Source: Gigaspora margarita
Taxonomy: Eukaryota > Glomeromycota > Glomeromycetes > Diversisporales > Gigasporaceae
Assembly: GCA_009809945.1 (NCBI GenBank)
Contig: WTPW01001239.1
Span: 140,178 to 204,177 of the forward strand
Reading direction: 5' to 3'
Length of the DNA stretch: 64,000 nt
Below, piece by piece: positions 13,247 to 24,594 of the stretch (position 1 is the stretch's first letter; each line of letters begins with the position of its first letter). The position numbers were made by a program, and so were the translations under genes. A model generated the notes under the pieces. It had not been told where the DNA came from, ran no database searches, and saw nothing but the letters and a program-made list of their open reading frames with translations.

Positions 13247-13848
13247 GTTATTGCATTAGCTAGAACATGTTCTAAAAAGAAAAATTCTTATAGGATTGGT
13301 TTGAGTTTTTTGTGCTAAAGTCTTTATCGGGTGTGTTATGTGAATTATTCAATATATTTTTTTTATAAATTACGAAATGAGTACGCTCAATAAATTATAT
13401 GATAATACTGAAGTTTTTACCGAAATTATTTTATTTTGTTCAATATTTATTAAAAAAATGATTTCTTCAAACAGTTACAGATATAGTAAACTTTTCACTA
13501 GCTATACACCTAAATAATGCTTATCGGCACTGTTTCAAGCTTTTGAACTTAAATGGTCTCAAAATAAGCCAGAAATAAGAATTCCTTTGATATTTATTTC
13601 AACTTCTGTTCTTTTCAAATCAGAATCGAATTTTGTGACTTCTATAAACCCACATATTACTAATACTAAAATAAAACAATGAATTCAGAATTTACGGATT
13701 AAATCATCTCATTAATTTGGAAAGAGCGATAAGATAACTTCAAATTAGCCTAAAATGATTCAATTGTTAGCAAAAGAATTCTATGGTCTTAAAGCTATAA
13801 TAACTCAATTTGTATACGCATAAATAAATCCTTCCCTCTGTCTAACTA

Positions 13849-13925
13849 AGCTTGGTATTTCATACCAAATACCAGCTCTTGAATTCGAGTATGAGTTTGG
13901 TATTTGGTTCGATATGCCAAACTAG
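13849..13925. repeat. short palindrome
   Basis: AGCTTGGTATTTCATACCAA on the left pairs imperfectly with GGTTCGATATGCCAAACT on the right around the centre TTGAATTCGAG. It could form a hairpin, or be a very small MITE inside the non-coding tail of the TTAA transposon. Confidence 0.5.
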
Positions 13926-14333
13926 AAATAACACAGGAAAGCGAAGATAGGACTCTTTTTAGCGGTTAGAGTAGATGTATATAAAATTTTGAATGTGTAT
14001 TTTTTAGTTAGTGTATCAACGATATGTAAAAGTTACTAAACTAAATAAAGGCTCAAAATGCAAGTTGACGTTTTTCATGCTTACTATATAAAGCTTCTGA
14101 TATAATTTGTATTACCACCATGGTATTTAATTATAACAGGTTTTTTCGTGGCGGTACATTAGATTTGCATTAGTATATACAAAAAACATCAAAACATTAT
14201 CAAACATATTAGAAATATGATTTTTTTTATATTGGGAACGCGTAGATTCGAAAAAAGGGTAAAATTACATATGTAGATTATCCCCAATTTTTATTATTGT
14301 AGATTACTAGTTCCCTCGCGGATCACGAATTAA

Positions 14334-15377
14334 ATTAAATTTATTTAAATATATATATATAAATCTTATTTTAAATTTTAAATATATATTCTTTAGTATT
14401 TAATAATATTTAATTTAAAGTTTTAGTTCTTAACTTCAAGTAATTTAAAGAAAATTATTCTTTAAAGTTGATTAATTCTTTACTATGCTCTTTAAGTTAA
14501 ATAACTAATACACCTAAGCAATAATATAATTGGCTAAAGTAATTTTATAAAAATATGAAAAATGCTATTAAGTAAAGGCTTTTTTTGTTCTAATTAAAAG
14601 TTAAAGAGAAGGTTTTTCTAATTCTAATAGTAGTTAAATCATCAAAATCGGTCTAGTGAATTCCAAGATACTTGGAATCAAAGAAAAAAAATATAAGAAT
14701 TAGCAAATTCACTATTACACAAACTATTTATTTTTCTTTTTAGCATAGTAGAAAATTTTACTAAAAAAATAATAAATTATATTTTAAATTTTTGAGCCAA
14801 AAAACAAGTTTATTTAAGAGCCCAAAGTTAATTGTAATAATAAAATTCTGTACAAATTATGATTTTTTTTTTAATAGCTTTTAATATTTGTTTTTTACAT
14901 ATGTTTGTAAAGTTTTTTTTATCTTAGTAAAAATTTTTACTAAAAAAATAATAAAACTTTTTTAAGAAACTAGCATTTTTTTGAGCCAAAAAAACAACTT
15001 TATTTAAGAGCCCAAAGTCAATACTAATAATAAAATTCTGCACAAATTATGGTTTTTCACTTGCTAATATTTTTTTATAGTGCTTTGTATAATAGTAAAT
15101 TTGCTGATCCTTAAGTTCTCTTCTTTGATTTTAAGTATCTTGGAATCTACTAGGCTGATTTTGATGATTTAACTACTATTAGAATTAGAAAAATAAATTT
15201 TACAACTTTAACTAGAAGCTAAAAAAGATTTACTTATTAGTTTTTTAGAATTAGAGTTAGAATTAGGATTAGTAGTTATATTATTGCTTTAACTTTATAG
15301 AGGTTGTAAAGATAAAAAATACATCAACTTTAAAGGAAGTTCTTTTTGAATTAATTGGAGTTAAGAACTATAACTTT
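14334..15377. repeat. FB1 foldback element, central body
   Basis: This is the remainder of the left arm, centre and part of the right arm of FB1. Left-arm sequence (CTAATTCTAATAGTAGTTAA near 14619, ATTCCAAGATACTTGGAATC near 14660) is mirrored near 15115-15200. The centre holds a tandem duplication of about 187 bp (AAGAGCCCAAAGT at about 14815 and 15006). A LINE then entered the right arm at 15377. Total reconstructed length is about 1.36 kb. I see no coding sequence. Confidence 0.75.
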
Positions 15378-15801
15378 TTTTTTTTTTTGAAAGAGAGGTC
15401 TATCCTCTAATATTTTATTAGATTTTGTAGATTATACATATATATATTATATGCAAGAATTACTAATTTATAGGGAATAAAGATAAGAGCTAGTTTACTC
15501 TCAACCTAATTCTTTACTAGAATGGTCATAGATCTCTAGATTGTGAGAATATTGTTAGGAGAATAATTGTTAGTGGTGATATATTTGTTTATAGCGGCTT
15601 CGATTTGTAGTAAGATGGAGGAGATGTCTTGCTTAGTGCAAAATCGCAATAGCTGGTGGTAGAGGCATTATGTCAGAATAACAGGACATGTAAAAGGAGA
15701 GCCATATTTATTTGTAGATGAATTTAGCTATATTATAATATAGAGAAGAATTAGTTTGCATCTAAAGTGTTCAGAGACAAAAGGAGCCTGTGTGTGTTTT
15801 G
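15378..15801 (-). other. LINE-A 3' UTR and poly(A)
   Basis: This is non-coding sequence after the ORF2 stop. On the minus strand an AATAAA-like element in CTAATAAAATATTAG lies about 25 bases before the poly(A) run at 15388-15378. Confidence 0.65.
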
Positions 15802-16154
15802 TTATAAGCCCAATAGGGTTTGTTGAGTAATGTGTAAGTCAAAGTAAGACTGAACAAAAGCAGCTGGGTTTACGAGTGGTTTTTCTTTTTTGTTTGTGAG
15901 TCTTGTTACAATTCTTTTTATTTCTGTTTTAAAATTGAAAGGATTGGTAATGCATATTAATAAATGAGCATAGTCCTCTAGCACCAAGTAACATCTAGGG
16001 CATAGATAGTTTGGGTGTGTTATTGGATTGCAGAAGTAGAAGAGTAAGCAAGTTAGTAATTCTTTGGCAATTAGTTTAATTTTGAAGTTTTTTAGACTAG
16101 ATGTAGAAAGGCAGGTATAGAGTGCTTTCAGTTTGTTTTTGAAGGATAAGGGCC
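15802..16154 (-). pseudogene. LINE-A ORF2 C-terminus with CCHC zinc knuckle
   Basis: The open frame contains CPRCYLVLEDYAHLLIC, a C-x2-C-x9-H-x3-C knuckle, followed by a helical tail ending QQTLLGL and a stop at 15802. A very similar arrangement (CVACLAGVEDQDHLLEC) follows RNase H in LINE-B, so both belong to one broad LINE group with a terminal zinc knuckle. The frame is cut at its 5' side by the MITE at 16155-16294. Confidence 0.75.
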
Positions 16155-16294
16155 ATGTCATTAATCATCTAATTATTTTTAATCAGAGGCCTACCCCCTC
16201 CCTCTTCTTTAATATATATATAGTCAGGTTCTTATATATAATTTCAACTTTTTTTACCCTCTTCCCCCTTTAAAAAATCATTTAATTTTTGTTA
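16155..16294. mobile_element. 140-bp MITE, family M3, copy 1
   Basis: It starts GTCATTAATCATCTAATTAT and ends AATTTTTGTTAC, with weak inverted ends. The core TATATAGTCAGGTTCTTATA and the CCTACCCCCTCCCTCTTC tract recur at 61582-61713 (inverted) and at 63908-64000 (same orientation, cut by the window end). Confidence 0.75.
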
Positions 16295-16591
16295 CTTCCC
16301 TAAGGTGGTGAGTGAGATGTCCCAATCTATGTTGGTTAGTCTATTTTGCCATAGTTTAATTCTGTTTTGATTTTGCTAATTAAGCATATTGGTGATCTGG
16401 TGGATTTGTTTTAATACTATCTTGAGCAGTTGAGCAATAGATATGAAGTTTAGTAGTAGGGTATATCAGTTGTATAAGAATCTGTGCAGTGTTAGGTCTA
16501 TAGGATATGGAGGATTTGGATCTGCAATCTTTAAATCTTTGTCAAAAGAGATGTTTAGTTCATGATCTCCTATTATTGCTTTAGCTGTTCA

Positions 16592-17069
16592 TTATAAGAG
16601 GGACCATTGCATCTGGTCTAATCGTTGGTTTTGCAGCAAGTGATTGTCAGAGATTTGGGCAACTATTGATTGAAGATGTGAATTGTTAGTAGTTATGTAT
16701 ATTTTTGTATAATTGTCTGTAGCAGAGAGAATAAATATTAGTAGTGTGACAAGTATAGTGATTTTTGTGGACCAGTATTTGCTATAATTGCTTATTGGGC
16801 TTCCGTTGGGTGTAATTAAGCAGGTCACTATTGTAGTGGTATAGTCTGATACTTTTTTCTGGCTGGTAATTAGAAGCATTTTCAGTTTTTTCTTTTTAAA
16901 GTTCAATGAAACAAGAGATTTCCATATCCCTATAGGCAGTTCCTTGAATATTGATAGTAGTTCGGTAGTGTTCTTGATTGTTGGGTTATCATCTTCTTGT
17001 AATAACACTATTGGAGTGAATATCTTATGTCTTCTAAGTCCATTTTGATCTCTTTTGAGTTGGTAAAGC
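16592..17069 (-). pseudogene. LINE-A RNase H region, degenerate
   Basis: The segment lies between RT and the CCHC tail, exactly where LINE-B has RNase H. Weak resemblance remains (ILSATDNYTKIYITTNNSHLQSIV against the TALLIVPYEATVTVYTDSQA segment of LINE-B), but the acidic catalytic residues are not recognisable here. The call rests mainly on position. Confidence 0.5.
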
Positions 17070-17250
17070 AGGACCCCGAAATATACATAGATAGGTCAGG
17101 TATGAGTTTGCTTATTTTTGAGGTTTTTTATGCAGATCTTTTCTATTTATAGTAATTTTTTTGCTTATTTTTAAAGTTTTTTCTGCAGATCTTTCCTTTT
17201 TTAGTAACCCTATAATTAACCTGACCTATCTATGTATATTTCGGGGTCCT
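17070..17250. mobile_element. 181-bp MITE with 8-bp TSD
   Basis: The inverted ends AGGACCCCGAAATATACATA extend about 32 bp with no obvious mismatch, flanked by GGTAAAGC at 17062-17069 and 17251-17258. The TSD could be read as 9 bp (TGGTAAAGC) if the element ends one base earlier, so hAT and Mutator origins are both possible. It splits LINE-A between RT and RNase H. Confidence 0.85.
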
Positions 17251-17563
17251 GGTAAAGCTGATAAAATCAATCTTTTTGTCTCTTAATTTGTGTGGCTTGA
17301 GTTCGCAAAGAGCATTGTAAATATTCTGCTCCATGTGTATTCAGAGCTTGCAATTGATTTGTATATTGTGGATGTATTCTTTTCTCAGACATATATAACA
17401 AGAGCTGCGTGTTGCACCTGCATCAGAAAGTTTACATCCAGAACAGGGTTTTACTGTATTATTGTTCTGGGAAAGATAGTATTTGCCAGTCAGTGGTGTA
17501 TTATTATTATTATATATCTTAGCTAATTCCATTTTGAGGTTATTATCCATTCTTTTCTCTTTG

Positions 17564-19414
17564 GTGATCATGGCAAAGTAACAAAGGGGTTAGAATTAGT
17601 TAGTTCAAGAGATGGTGATGCAGTAGCACTAATTAAGTCTTATATAGTAGAAAACCATCTAGGTGTTCTATCATGAGGAATTTTTTTGATGTTGTAGTAA
17701 AATTCCTTCCATCTGATTAGTCTTGTATTTGTTTGGTCTAAAAATTGTTCAATGCAGCTTATGTTGTGTTGGTTTAATTTGTTTTTGAAGTACGCACTAT
17801 GAGAATGGTTATGGAGGAGTTGATTAATAAGGGGCCAAGAGGTTTTGCAGTAGTGGGCCAGGTGTTTAGTGGTCTGGTAAATTTGATATTTAATTTATGG
17901 ATCATGAAGATAGCTTGACTTGTGTGGGTGAGGTTTTCTATGATAGAGAGAACAGGTTGTTTCTCCAGAATTGAGGCTTCCGTGTATGCAGCATCTTGAA
18001 TTTTTTGTGGACGTAATTTCAAGTATAAGTTGTCGAAGGAGATATGATTTAATCCACGAAGAAGGTTAGTTAAGAGTGTTGTTAGTTGTGTTTGACTAAT
18101 ATCATATATGACATATGTTGCTATGCAATTCATAAACGAATTAGAAACACTTCTTGCTAGTTTTGCCCTTTGTTTGACTATATTTATTATCATTCGGTTG
18201 ATTGTTTTTAGTTGGAAGGATTTCAAGTAGGAAGATAGAATACGGTACTGAAAGCGAGGTAAGATGACATAGTTGTAAATATAGACTGCTTGTTTCTCCG
18301 TTATTTTGGCAAGTTGTTGCTTTTTTAAGTTTGTTTTGATTTTTTATATTATTATTTTTTGCTCTTGGTTATGTGTTCTGTTTGGGGTAAACCAAGTTTC
18401 AAGGTACTTTAATGGGTGTTATAACACAAAGCAGTGATTTTTGTATCGTTGAAGGTGACCGAATGTGGTAAGGTGCAGGAGTTGGTGATTAAGAATGAAT
18501 TAGTAGAGTTAACTTTTATATTGTTTAACTTATAGAAACTAGTGGCAGTATGTAGAATATCATTTAATGCCTGTTTGTTCAGAGTAATCTATAGGGCATC
18601 GTCTATATAAGCTATAACTGAGGTACTGATTTGCTTAGGTGGAGTAGTAGGGAGGTTGCTAGAGCAGCTGGTGAATTTCTTTTGTATAGTAAAGATAAGG
18701 GGGTCATAATATATATTTCATAATAGGGAGAAAGATTTCCCTCTGATCGATACTATCCATTACAGGATAGGGTTCAGTAAAGCCATAGTTAGTAATGACC
18801 TGATAAGTACGGTTGGATAGGAGGTAAGTGAGGAGGTTGATTATGGTTAGTGAAATTTTTATATAACAAAGTGCTTTTGTTAATGTATCGATATGAATAG
18901 AGTCAAATGCCTTCGACATATTTTGTGAGAATGCTCAGATTTTTTTATAACATACCAAGGCATCTTCTAAGATTTGCGTAAATTGTGATATAGGTTGAAT
19001 CGTGAATTGATATGGGAAGGCAGCATGATTTATCAGCAAAAGTATTTCATTCTTCATTATAATAGCAGTTATTCTCGAGGTCAGAATTTTTGTGAAGCAT
19101 TCATGGGTATGGTCTATAAAAGTTATGAAGTATGTCATGCTAAGGTTGTAATTGTATTTTTGTTTTTTGGGGATGGGCCATATGTTTGCTCTCAGCCATT
19201 GCTTGGGTATTTCTTTTAGGACAATGCAGTTGTTGAAGATTCTAGTAGTAGGGTTAGGGCCAAGTTAGGAAGGTGTTAGAGTATTTCATTTGCAATAGCC
19301 AGTGGTCTAGTAGCTTTAATTTTAGGCACATTGCTTATAGTTTCTTGTAGTTCCGTAAGCAAAATCGGATAATTTAGTGGTTCATAAATCGAGAGATCGA
19401 TTCCTGTTATTGGG
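17564..19414 (-). repeat. LINE-A internal tandem duplication, unit A
   Basis: The unit runs from GGTGATCATGGCAAAGTAAC to TTCCTGTTATTGGGG and is repeated directly at 19415-21701. It covers RT fingers-palm through the thumb and connection region. Homologous stretches look about 95 percent identical by eye, with differences mostly transitions. The two copies abut at 19414-19415. Confidence 0.85.
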
Positions 19415-21701
19415 GGTGATCATAGCAAAATAACAAAGGGGTTAGAATTAGTTAGTTCAAGAGATAGTGATGCAGTAGCACTAATTAAGTTTTATATAGT
19501 AGAAAACCATCTAGGTATTCTATCATGAGGAATTTTTTTGATATTGTAGTAAAATTCCTTCCATCTGATTAGTCTTGTATTTGTTTGACCTAAAAATTGT
19601 TCAATGTAGCTTATGTTGTGTTGGTTTAATTTGTTTTTGAGATATGCACTATGAGAATGGTTATGGAGGAGTTGATTAATAGGGGTGCCAAGAAGTTTTG
19701 CAGTAGTGGGCCAGGTGTTCAGTGGTCTAGTAAATTTGATATTTAATTTATGGATCGTGAAGATAGCTTGACTTGTGTGGGTGAGGTTTTCTATGATAGG
19801 GAGAACAGGTTGTTTTTCCAGAATTGAGGCTTCCGTGTATGCAGCGTCTTGAATTTTTTGTAAATGTAATTTCAAGTATAAGTTGTCAAAGGAGATACGA
19901 TTTAATCCACGAAGAAGGTTAGTTGAGAGTGTTGTTAGTTGTGTTTATGGTTCCAAACCGGTTTGAAAATCCCTATCCGTGATCTGTCGGGTCAATTATC
20001 TCTTCCAACCGGGTACCCAAAACTAAACCTGGTTACCTGATTAAAATGGGTCACTTGGTTGTAATTGGGTGATCCGGCTATTCGAATAAAATGGGTTACC
20101 CAGTTATGTTTGGGTGACCTGGATAACTGATTAGTGAAGTCAAGTCAACAATACAACTAAATACATAATTTTAATGAAGTTTCATATAAAGAAGCATGTC
20201 CTCCTATGACTTATTGACGGGTGACCCGTTTATTGACGGGTGATCCGTTTATTGACAGATGACCCGTTTATATATTTAAACCGGTTTGTCAAAAATATGA
20301 CCCGGATAGTAATTTTTCGGGTCAGGTTATCAGTTTCACGGTTATCCGGGTCAGAGCTTGGAACCCTAGTTGTGTTTGACTAATATCAGATATGGCATAT
20401 ATTGCTGTGCAATTCATAAACGAATTAGGAATGCTTCTTGCTAGTTTTGCTCTTTGTTTGACTATATTTATTATCATTCGATTGATTGTTTTTAGTTGGA
20501 AGGATTTCAAGTAGGAAGATAGAATACGGTACTGAAAGCGAGGTAAGATGATATGGTTGTAAATATAGACCGCTTGTTTCTCCATTATTTTGGCAAGTTG
20601 TTGCTTTTTTAAGTTTGTTTTGATTTCTGATATTATTATTTTTTGCTTTTGGTTATGTGTTCTGTTTGGGGTAAACCAAGTTCCAAGGTACTTTAATGGG
20701 GTTTTATAACACAAAGTGGTGATTTTTGTATTGTTGAAGGTGACCAAATGTGATAAGGTGCAGGAGTTGATGATTAAGAATGAATTAGTAGAGTTAACTT
20801 TTATATTGTTTAACTTATAGAAACTAGTGGTGGTATGTAGAATATTATTTAATGTCTGTTTGTTCGGAGTAATCTATAGGGCATCGTCCATATAAGCTAT
20901 AACTGAGGTATTGATTTGCTTAGACGGAGTAGTAGAGAGATTGCTAGAGCAGCCGGTGAATTTCTTTTGTATAGTAGAGATGAAGGGGTCATAATATATA
21001 TTTCATAATAGGGGGAAAGATTTTCTCCTAGTCGATACTATCCATTACAGGGTAGGGTTCAGTAAAGCCATAGTCAGTAATGATCTGATAAGTACGGTTG
21101 GATAGGAGGTAAGTGAGGAGATCGATTATGGTTAGTGAAATTTTTATATAACAAAGTGCTTTTGTTAATGTATCGATATGAATAGAGTCAAATGCCTTTG
21201 ACATATTTTGTGAGAGTGCTCAGATTTTTTTATAACATACCAAGGCATCTTCTAAGATTTGCGTAAATTGTGATATAGATTGAATCGTAAATTGGTATAG
21301 GAAGGCAGCATGATTCATCGGCAAAAGTATTTCATTCTTCATTATAATAGCAGTTATTCTTGAGATCAGAATTTTTGTGAAGCATTCATGAGTATGGTCT
21401 ATAAGAGTTATGGAGTATGTCATGCTATGGTTGTAATATTATTCTTGTTTTTTGGGGATGGGCCATATGTTTGCTCTCAACTATTGCTTGGGTATTTCTT
21501 TTAGGACAATGCAGTTGTTGAAGATTTCTAGTAGTAGGGTTAGAGCCAAGTTAGGAAGGTGTTAAAGTATTTTATTTGCAATAGCCAGTGGTCCAGTAGC
21601 TTTAATTTTAGACACGTTGCTTATAGTTTCTTGTAGTTCTATAAGCAAAATCGGATAAGTTAGTAGTTTATAAATCGAGGGATCGATCCCTGTTATTGGG
21701 G
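19415..21701 (-). repeat. LINE-A internal tandem duplication, unit B
   Basis: This is the second copy of the 1.85-kb unit, enlarged by a 423-bp hAT element at 19946-20368. Unit A lacks that element and reads straight through (TTGTGTTTGACTAATATCA near 18088), so the hAT came after the duplication, or entered only this copy. Confidence 0.85.
19946..20368. mobile_element. 423-bp non-autonomous hAT
   Basis: The ends are TATGGTTCCAA and (from the right) TAGGGTTCCAA, flanked by the 8-bp TSD GTTGTGTT at 19938-19945 and 20369-20376. The empty site is preserved in tandem unit A. The interior has three copies of TTATTGACGGGTGATCCG-type repeats and several GGGTNACC motifs that would give secondary structure. 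Confidence 0.9.
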
Positions 21702-22479
21702 CATAGGCTTCATCCTATTCTTGTTTGTATGCAAGATCAGGTAGGTTGGTTCTAGTCCTTGACTTAAAGTGGGAACAGATATGCGATTTGACTTCCGGTT
21801 TGTCCGTTATAACCTGCCTGGAGAAAATTATTTTGTTTGTCTGGTCTTTGCTTGAGGATGCTATCTATCATTCTAGTAGTATTTTTTTTGAAATCATTAT
21901 AATGTCAGTTCACAAAATAGTCAATCTTTTTGGATTGTTCTTGAAGTTTTTTTAGATTATGAGCAGTTCAGACTGTATGTCGAATCTGTTTCAGTTGAGA
22001 GAGGGTAGTGGAAAAAGAGTCAATATCCTGTTGTGAAAGGGGTGTGATCTTCAAATTGGCCAGAGTCAAGGCAGTATGTAAGAATTTGTTACATCTTTTT
22101 AGAGAAAGGTCTGGGGTTTCATGGTCAGCTGTCTGAGGCATCGATTTAGCACTTTTAAAGCTAGATATAAGTGTATGGCTTTTAATAAGAGGCCATTGAA
22201 TTTCTTTGAACTGCTGAAAGTAAAAGGAATATGTTTGTTGATTATCCTTTTAATCATTGCAGACCAGACATTCCAAGCTTTGTTTAGTTTATATGTGTTC
22301 TAAGTTGTGTCGTCTAGTGGTGGGTTGTTCATCAAAGCTGTGTTTACATTAACTTCAAAGTTCTTCCAATCTTCTTTTGTCATATTGGCATATTGGTACA
22401 CTTTCTGCTTTTTTTTTTTATTGCGTAGAATTTTTTGTTTGCAAATTTCAACATGCCAAGTAGTTCAGATAATTTTGTG

Positions 22480-23018
22480 GTCACTATCTGTAATAAAATT
22501 AGTGTCAAGGATAGCTGGTTTATCAATTTCTTGAATCATATCTGAGGTAATCCAAATGTCATCGATTTGGCTATTATAGTAGAGCTAGTTCAGGTGGGTA
22601 TAGCGATATTGTAAAATGATAGGAGGCTTATAGCATTCATGCCTTGTAAGTTTTTGAACAGGGAGAGTCTTTTATCTCTGAGCATGTTTGTATTTAGGTC
22701 TTTCAAGAGAATTATGTTCCAGTTTTTGTTTTTTGTCTCTAAAAACTATCTAAAGGCTTTTTCTTGTATCTGCCTATTGAGCTGGGAGTGATTTGTAGCT
22801 AAAGGTAGATAAGTGGAGATTATGCATGTCTTGTTGCTAGGAAGTAGAAGTTTACATATATCGTTATGCCAGGTAGGGTTTGGATGTTGTGTACATATGG
22901 TTGGAGTTGATTACACACTATTAGTGCAGTGCCTAGGCTGGGTCCTGTATTAGGTAAATTCTGTGTCTCAAAGTTGGAAGTAAAGAAGGAATATAATAGG
23001 TTAGTTAGATTTGTTGCC
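22480..23018 (-). pseudogene. LINE-A endonuclease, middle and C-terminal part
   Basis: Translation with breaks gives NTGPSLGTALIVCNQLQPYV, then a LATNHSQLN-like segment, then WHLDYLRYDSRN / DDIWITSDM type sequence before the RT linker. This fits an APE-class LINE endonuclease, but the catalytic residues cannot all be placed because of frame breaks. Confidence 0.55.
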
Positions 23019-23026
23019 CTAGTAGC

Positions 23027-23312
23027 TAGGGTTTCTTAAATTCAAATCAAATCAAATATTGGATCAATTTGAATTTGATNAAATCAAATTGACNCTNATT
23101 TGAATTTGATTTGATTCAAATATTTGGATTTNAATTTGATTTGAATTTGAATTTTTAATAGTAATTTTTAAATCAAATCAAATATTTGTCAAATCAAATC
23201 AAATTTAGCCAGATTTGAATTTGATCAAATCAAATATAGTCAAATTTGAATTTGAATTTGATCAAATATTTGATTCAAATATTTGAAGATCAAATCAAAT
23301 TGTAGAACTCTA
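23027..23312. mobile_element. 286-bp hAT MITE, family M1, copy 1
   Basis: The ends are TAGGGTTTCTTAAATTC and (from the right) TAGAGTTCTACAATTTG, with the 8-bp TSD CTAGTAGC at 23019-23026 and 23313-23320. The interior is built almost wholly from ATTTGAATTTGATTTGA-like motifs. It lies in the LINE-A endonuclease gene. Confidence 0.92.
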
Positions 23313-23696
23313 CTAGTAGCAATTAATTTTATTTTAGTTAAAGCAATTATATAAAGATTGGATTCTGGACAATAGTCAATTCAGTTGTGTATTTTTTCAA
23401 ATTTGGACATGCCTCGAATATTGTGCGTGGCAATTAGTGTTTCTTAGACCTGAACCAAAGTCCTGAACCTGACCCGGACCCGGCCTTTCGGGCTGGGTCG
23501 AACCATGATTTTTTGAACCTGACTGGGTTCAGGTCATGAGAGAGACCCAGACTGATAGTACCCAGACCGGCCCGGTTTATAAAAAAATTATTTTCGATCT
23601 GAACATTAATAGTAAAATTGCATAAGGCAAAATTTTTTTTACTGCATAAATTGCACGAGGAAAAGGTTTTTAATAGCATACTTGCATGTTGATTAC

Positions 23697-23738
<42 letters not shown>

Positions 23739-23834
23739 TGAATTGGCATACTACATTACTAATTTTAAAAGCCAAAGTGTTTTTTTTTACCTATTACATT
23801 GCCACCTGTTTTTTATAAATAAAGACAACATATT

Positions 23835-24038
23835 ATGTTGAGCTCAAGTGCGATGCCATATGATAGCATTTATGAAGAAACTTGTGACGAACTATATAGT
23901 AAACCTTATGATGAATTTTATGATGAATGTTACGACGAACTTCATGATGAACCTCATAATGAACCTCATAACGAACCTCACGATGAACTTTATAATAACA
24001 ATGCTACTCAGGCCAATAAATATGACTGGTTCAAATAA
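23835..24038 (+). pseudogene. hAT 5' exon with DEPHNEP repeats
   Basis: An open frame begins MLSSSAMPYDSIYEETCDEL and contains an in-frame minisatellite of 12-15 bp coding for YDE/HDEPHNEP repeats. It lies upstream of the BED finger within the hAT element and is probably the acidic N-terminus of the transposase, though splicing to the BED exon is not shown. Confidence 0.45.
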
Positions 24039-24594
24039 ATTTGATGATAATGAATCATTAACTTCAATTGAAACTAACGCAACTAATAAGTAATTTATTC
24101 AAAACTTAATACTGTATTAATTTCATATTATATAGTAATACCAATGTATTTATTTTATAGATCATTTGTATGGAACCATTTTAAGAAAAAAAAATTAAAA
24201 ATAAAGAAGAATTAATAGTATTGATGGTAGTATGTGATCATTGTGGTAATGGTTTTAAAATCTGTAAGGATGGATCAACTTCAAGCTTCTAAAAACATCT
24301 CGTTTGCCTATATAAAAAGAAGGTACCAGAATTAAAAGGATCGAATGAACCAAATACAGAGCTACCACAAAATGTATCTGTTTTAGATATGCTTAAAAGC
24401 AAAGCTATAAGTTAAAAAAAAAAATGTACATACAGTATACCTTGTAGCTTTTTGAAACATATTATATATAAATTGTTAGGCTACAGGTCAAGGTTGTGAA
24501 CCCTTTGATTCTAAGAAATTTATTGACCTTATTAAACGAAGGATTATTAAACATAACTGGTTATTTCACATAATTGAAGATGATGGTCTTAGAG

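Larger units (their letters stand above)
8398..14329 (-). mobile_element. 5.9-kb DDE DNA transposon with TTAA target site
   Basis: The terminal inverted repeats are TTCGTGATCCGCGAGGGAAC at 8398 and its reverse complement ending at 14329, flanked by TTAA at 8394-8397 and 14330-14333. The TSD is confirmed by an empty site: the other arm of FB1 (46624-46830) reads straight through this point, and only removal of the element plus one TTAA regenerates it. The genes lie on the minus strand. A TTAA target is known for piggyBac and Kolobok, but the transposase does not look like a standard piggyBac protein, so superfamily is left open. It carries two MITEs (11552-11772 and 12067-12227). Confidence 0.85.
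17259..23434 (-). pseudogene. LINE-A ORF2: AP endonuclease and reverse transcriptase
   Basis: Reading 5'-3' on the minus strand, the endonuclease starts at the 23434 edge of the hAT insertion with ATHNIRGMSKFEKIHN and ends near 22480 with a DDIWITSDMIQE..SDHKI-like segment, as expected for an APE-type LINE endonuclease. RT motifs follow: A as MSKAFDSIHIDTLTKAL (18919), B as MDSIDQREIFLPIM where the family normally has QGE..SP, and C as AYIDDA near 18600. The thumb region includes KYLGTWFTPNRTHNQKQK. The RT half occurs twice because of a 1.85-kb tandem duplication. Stops and frameshifts are scattered throughout. Three small hAT elements interrupt it. Confidence 0.75.
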
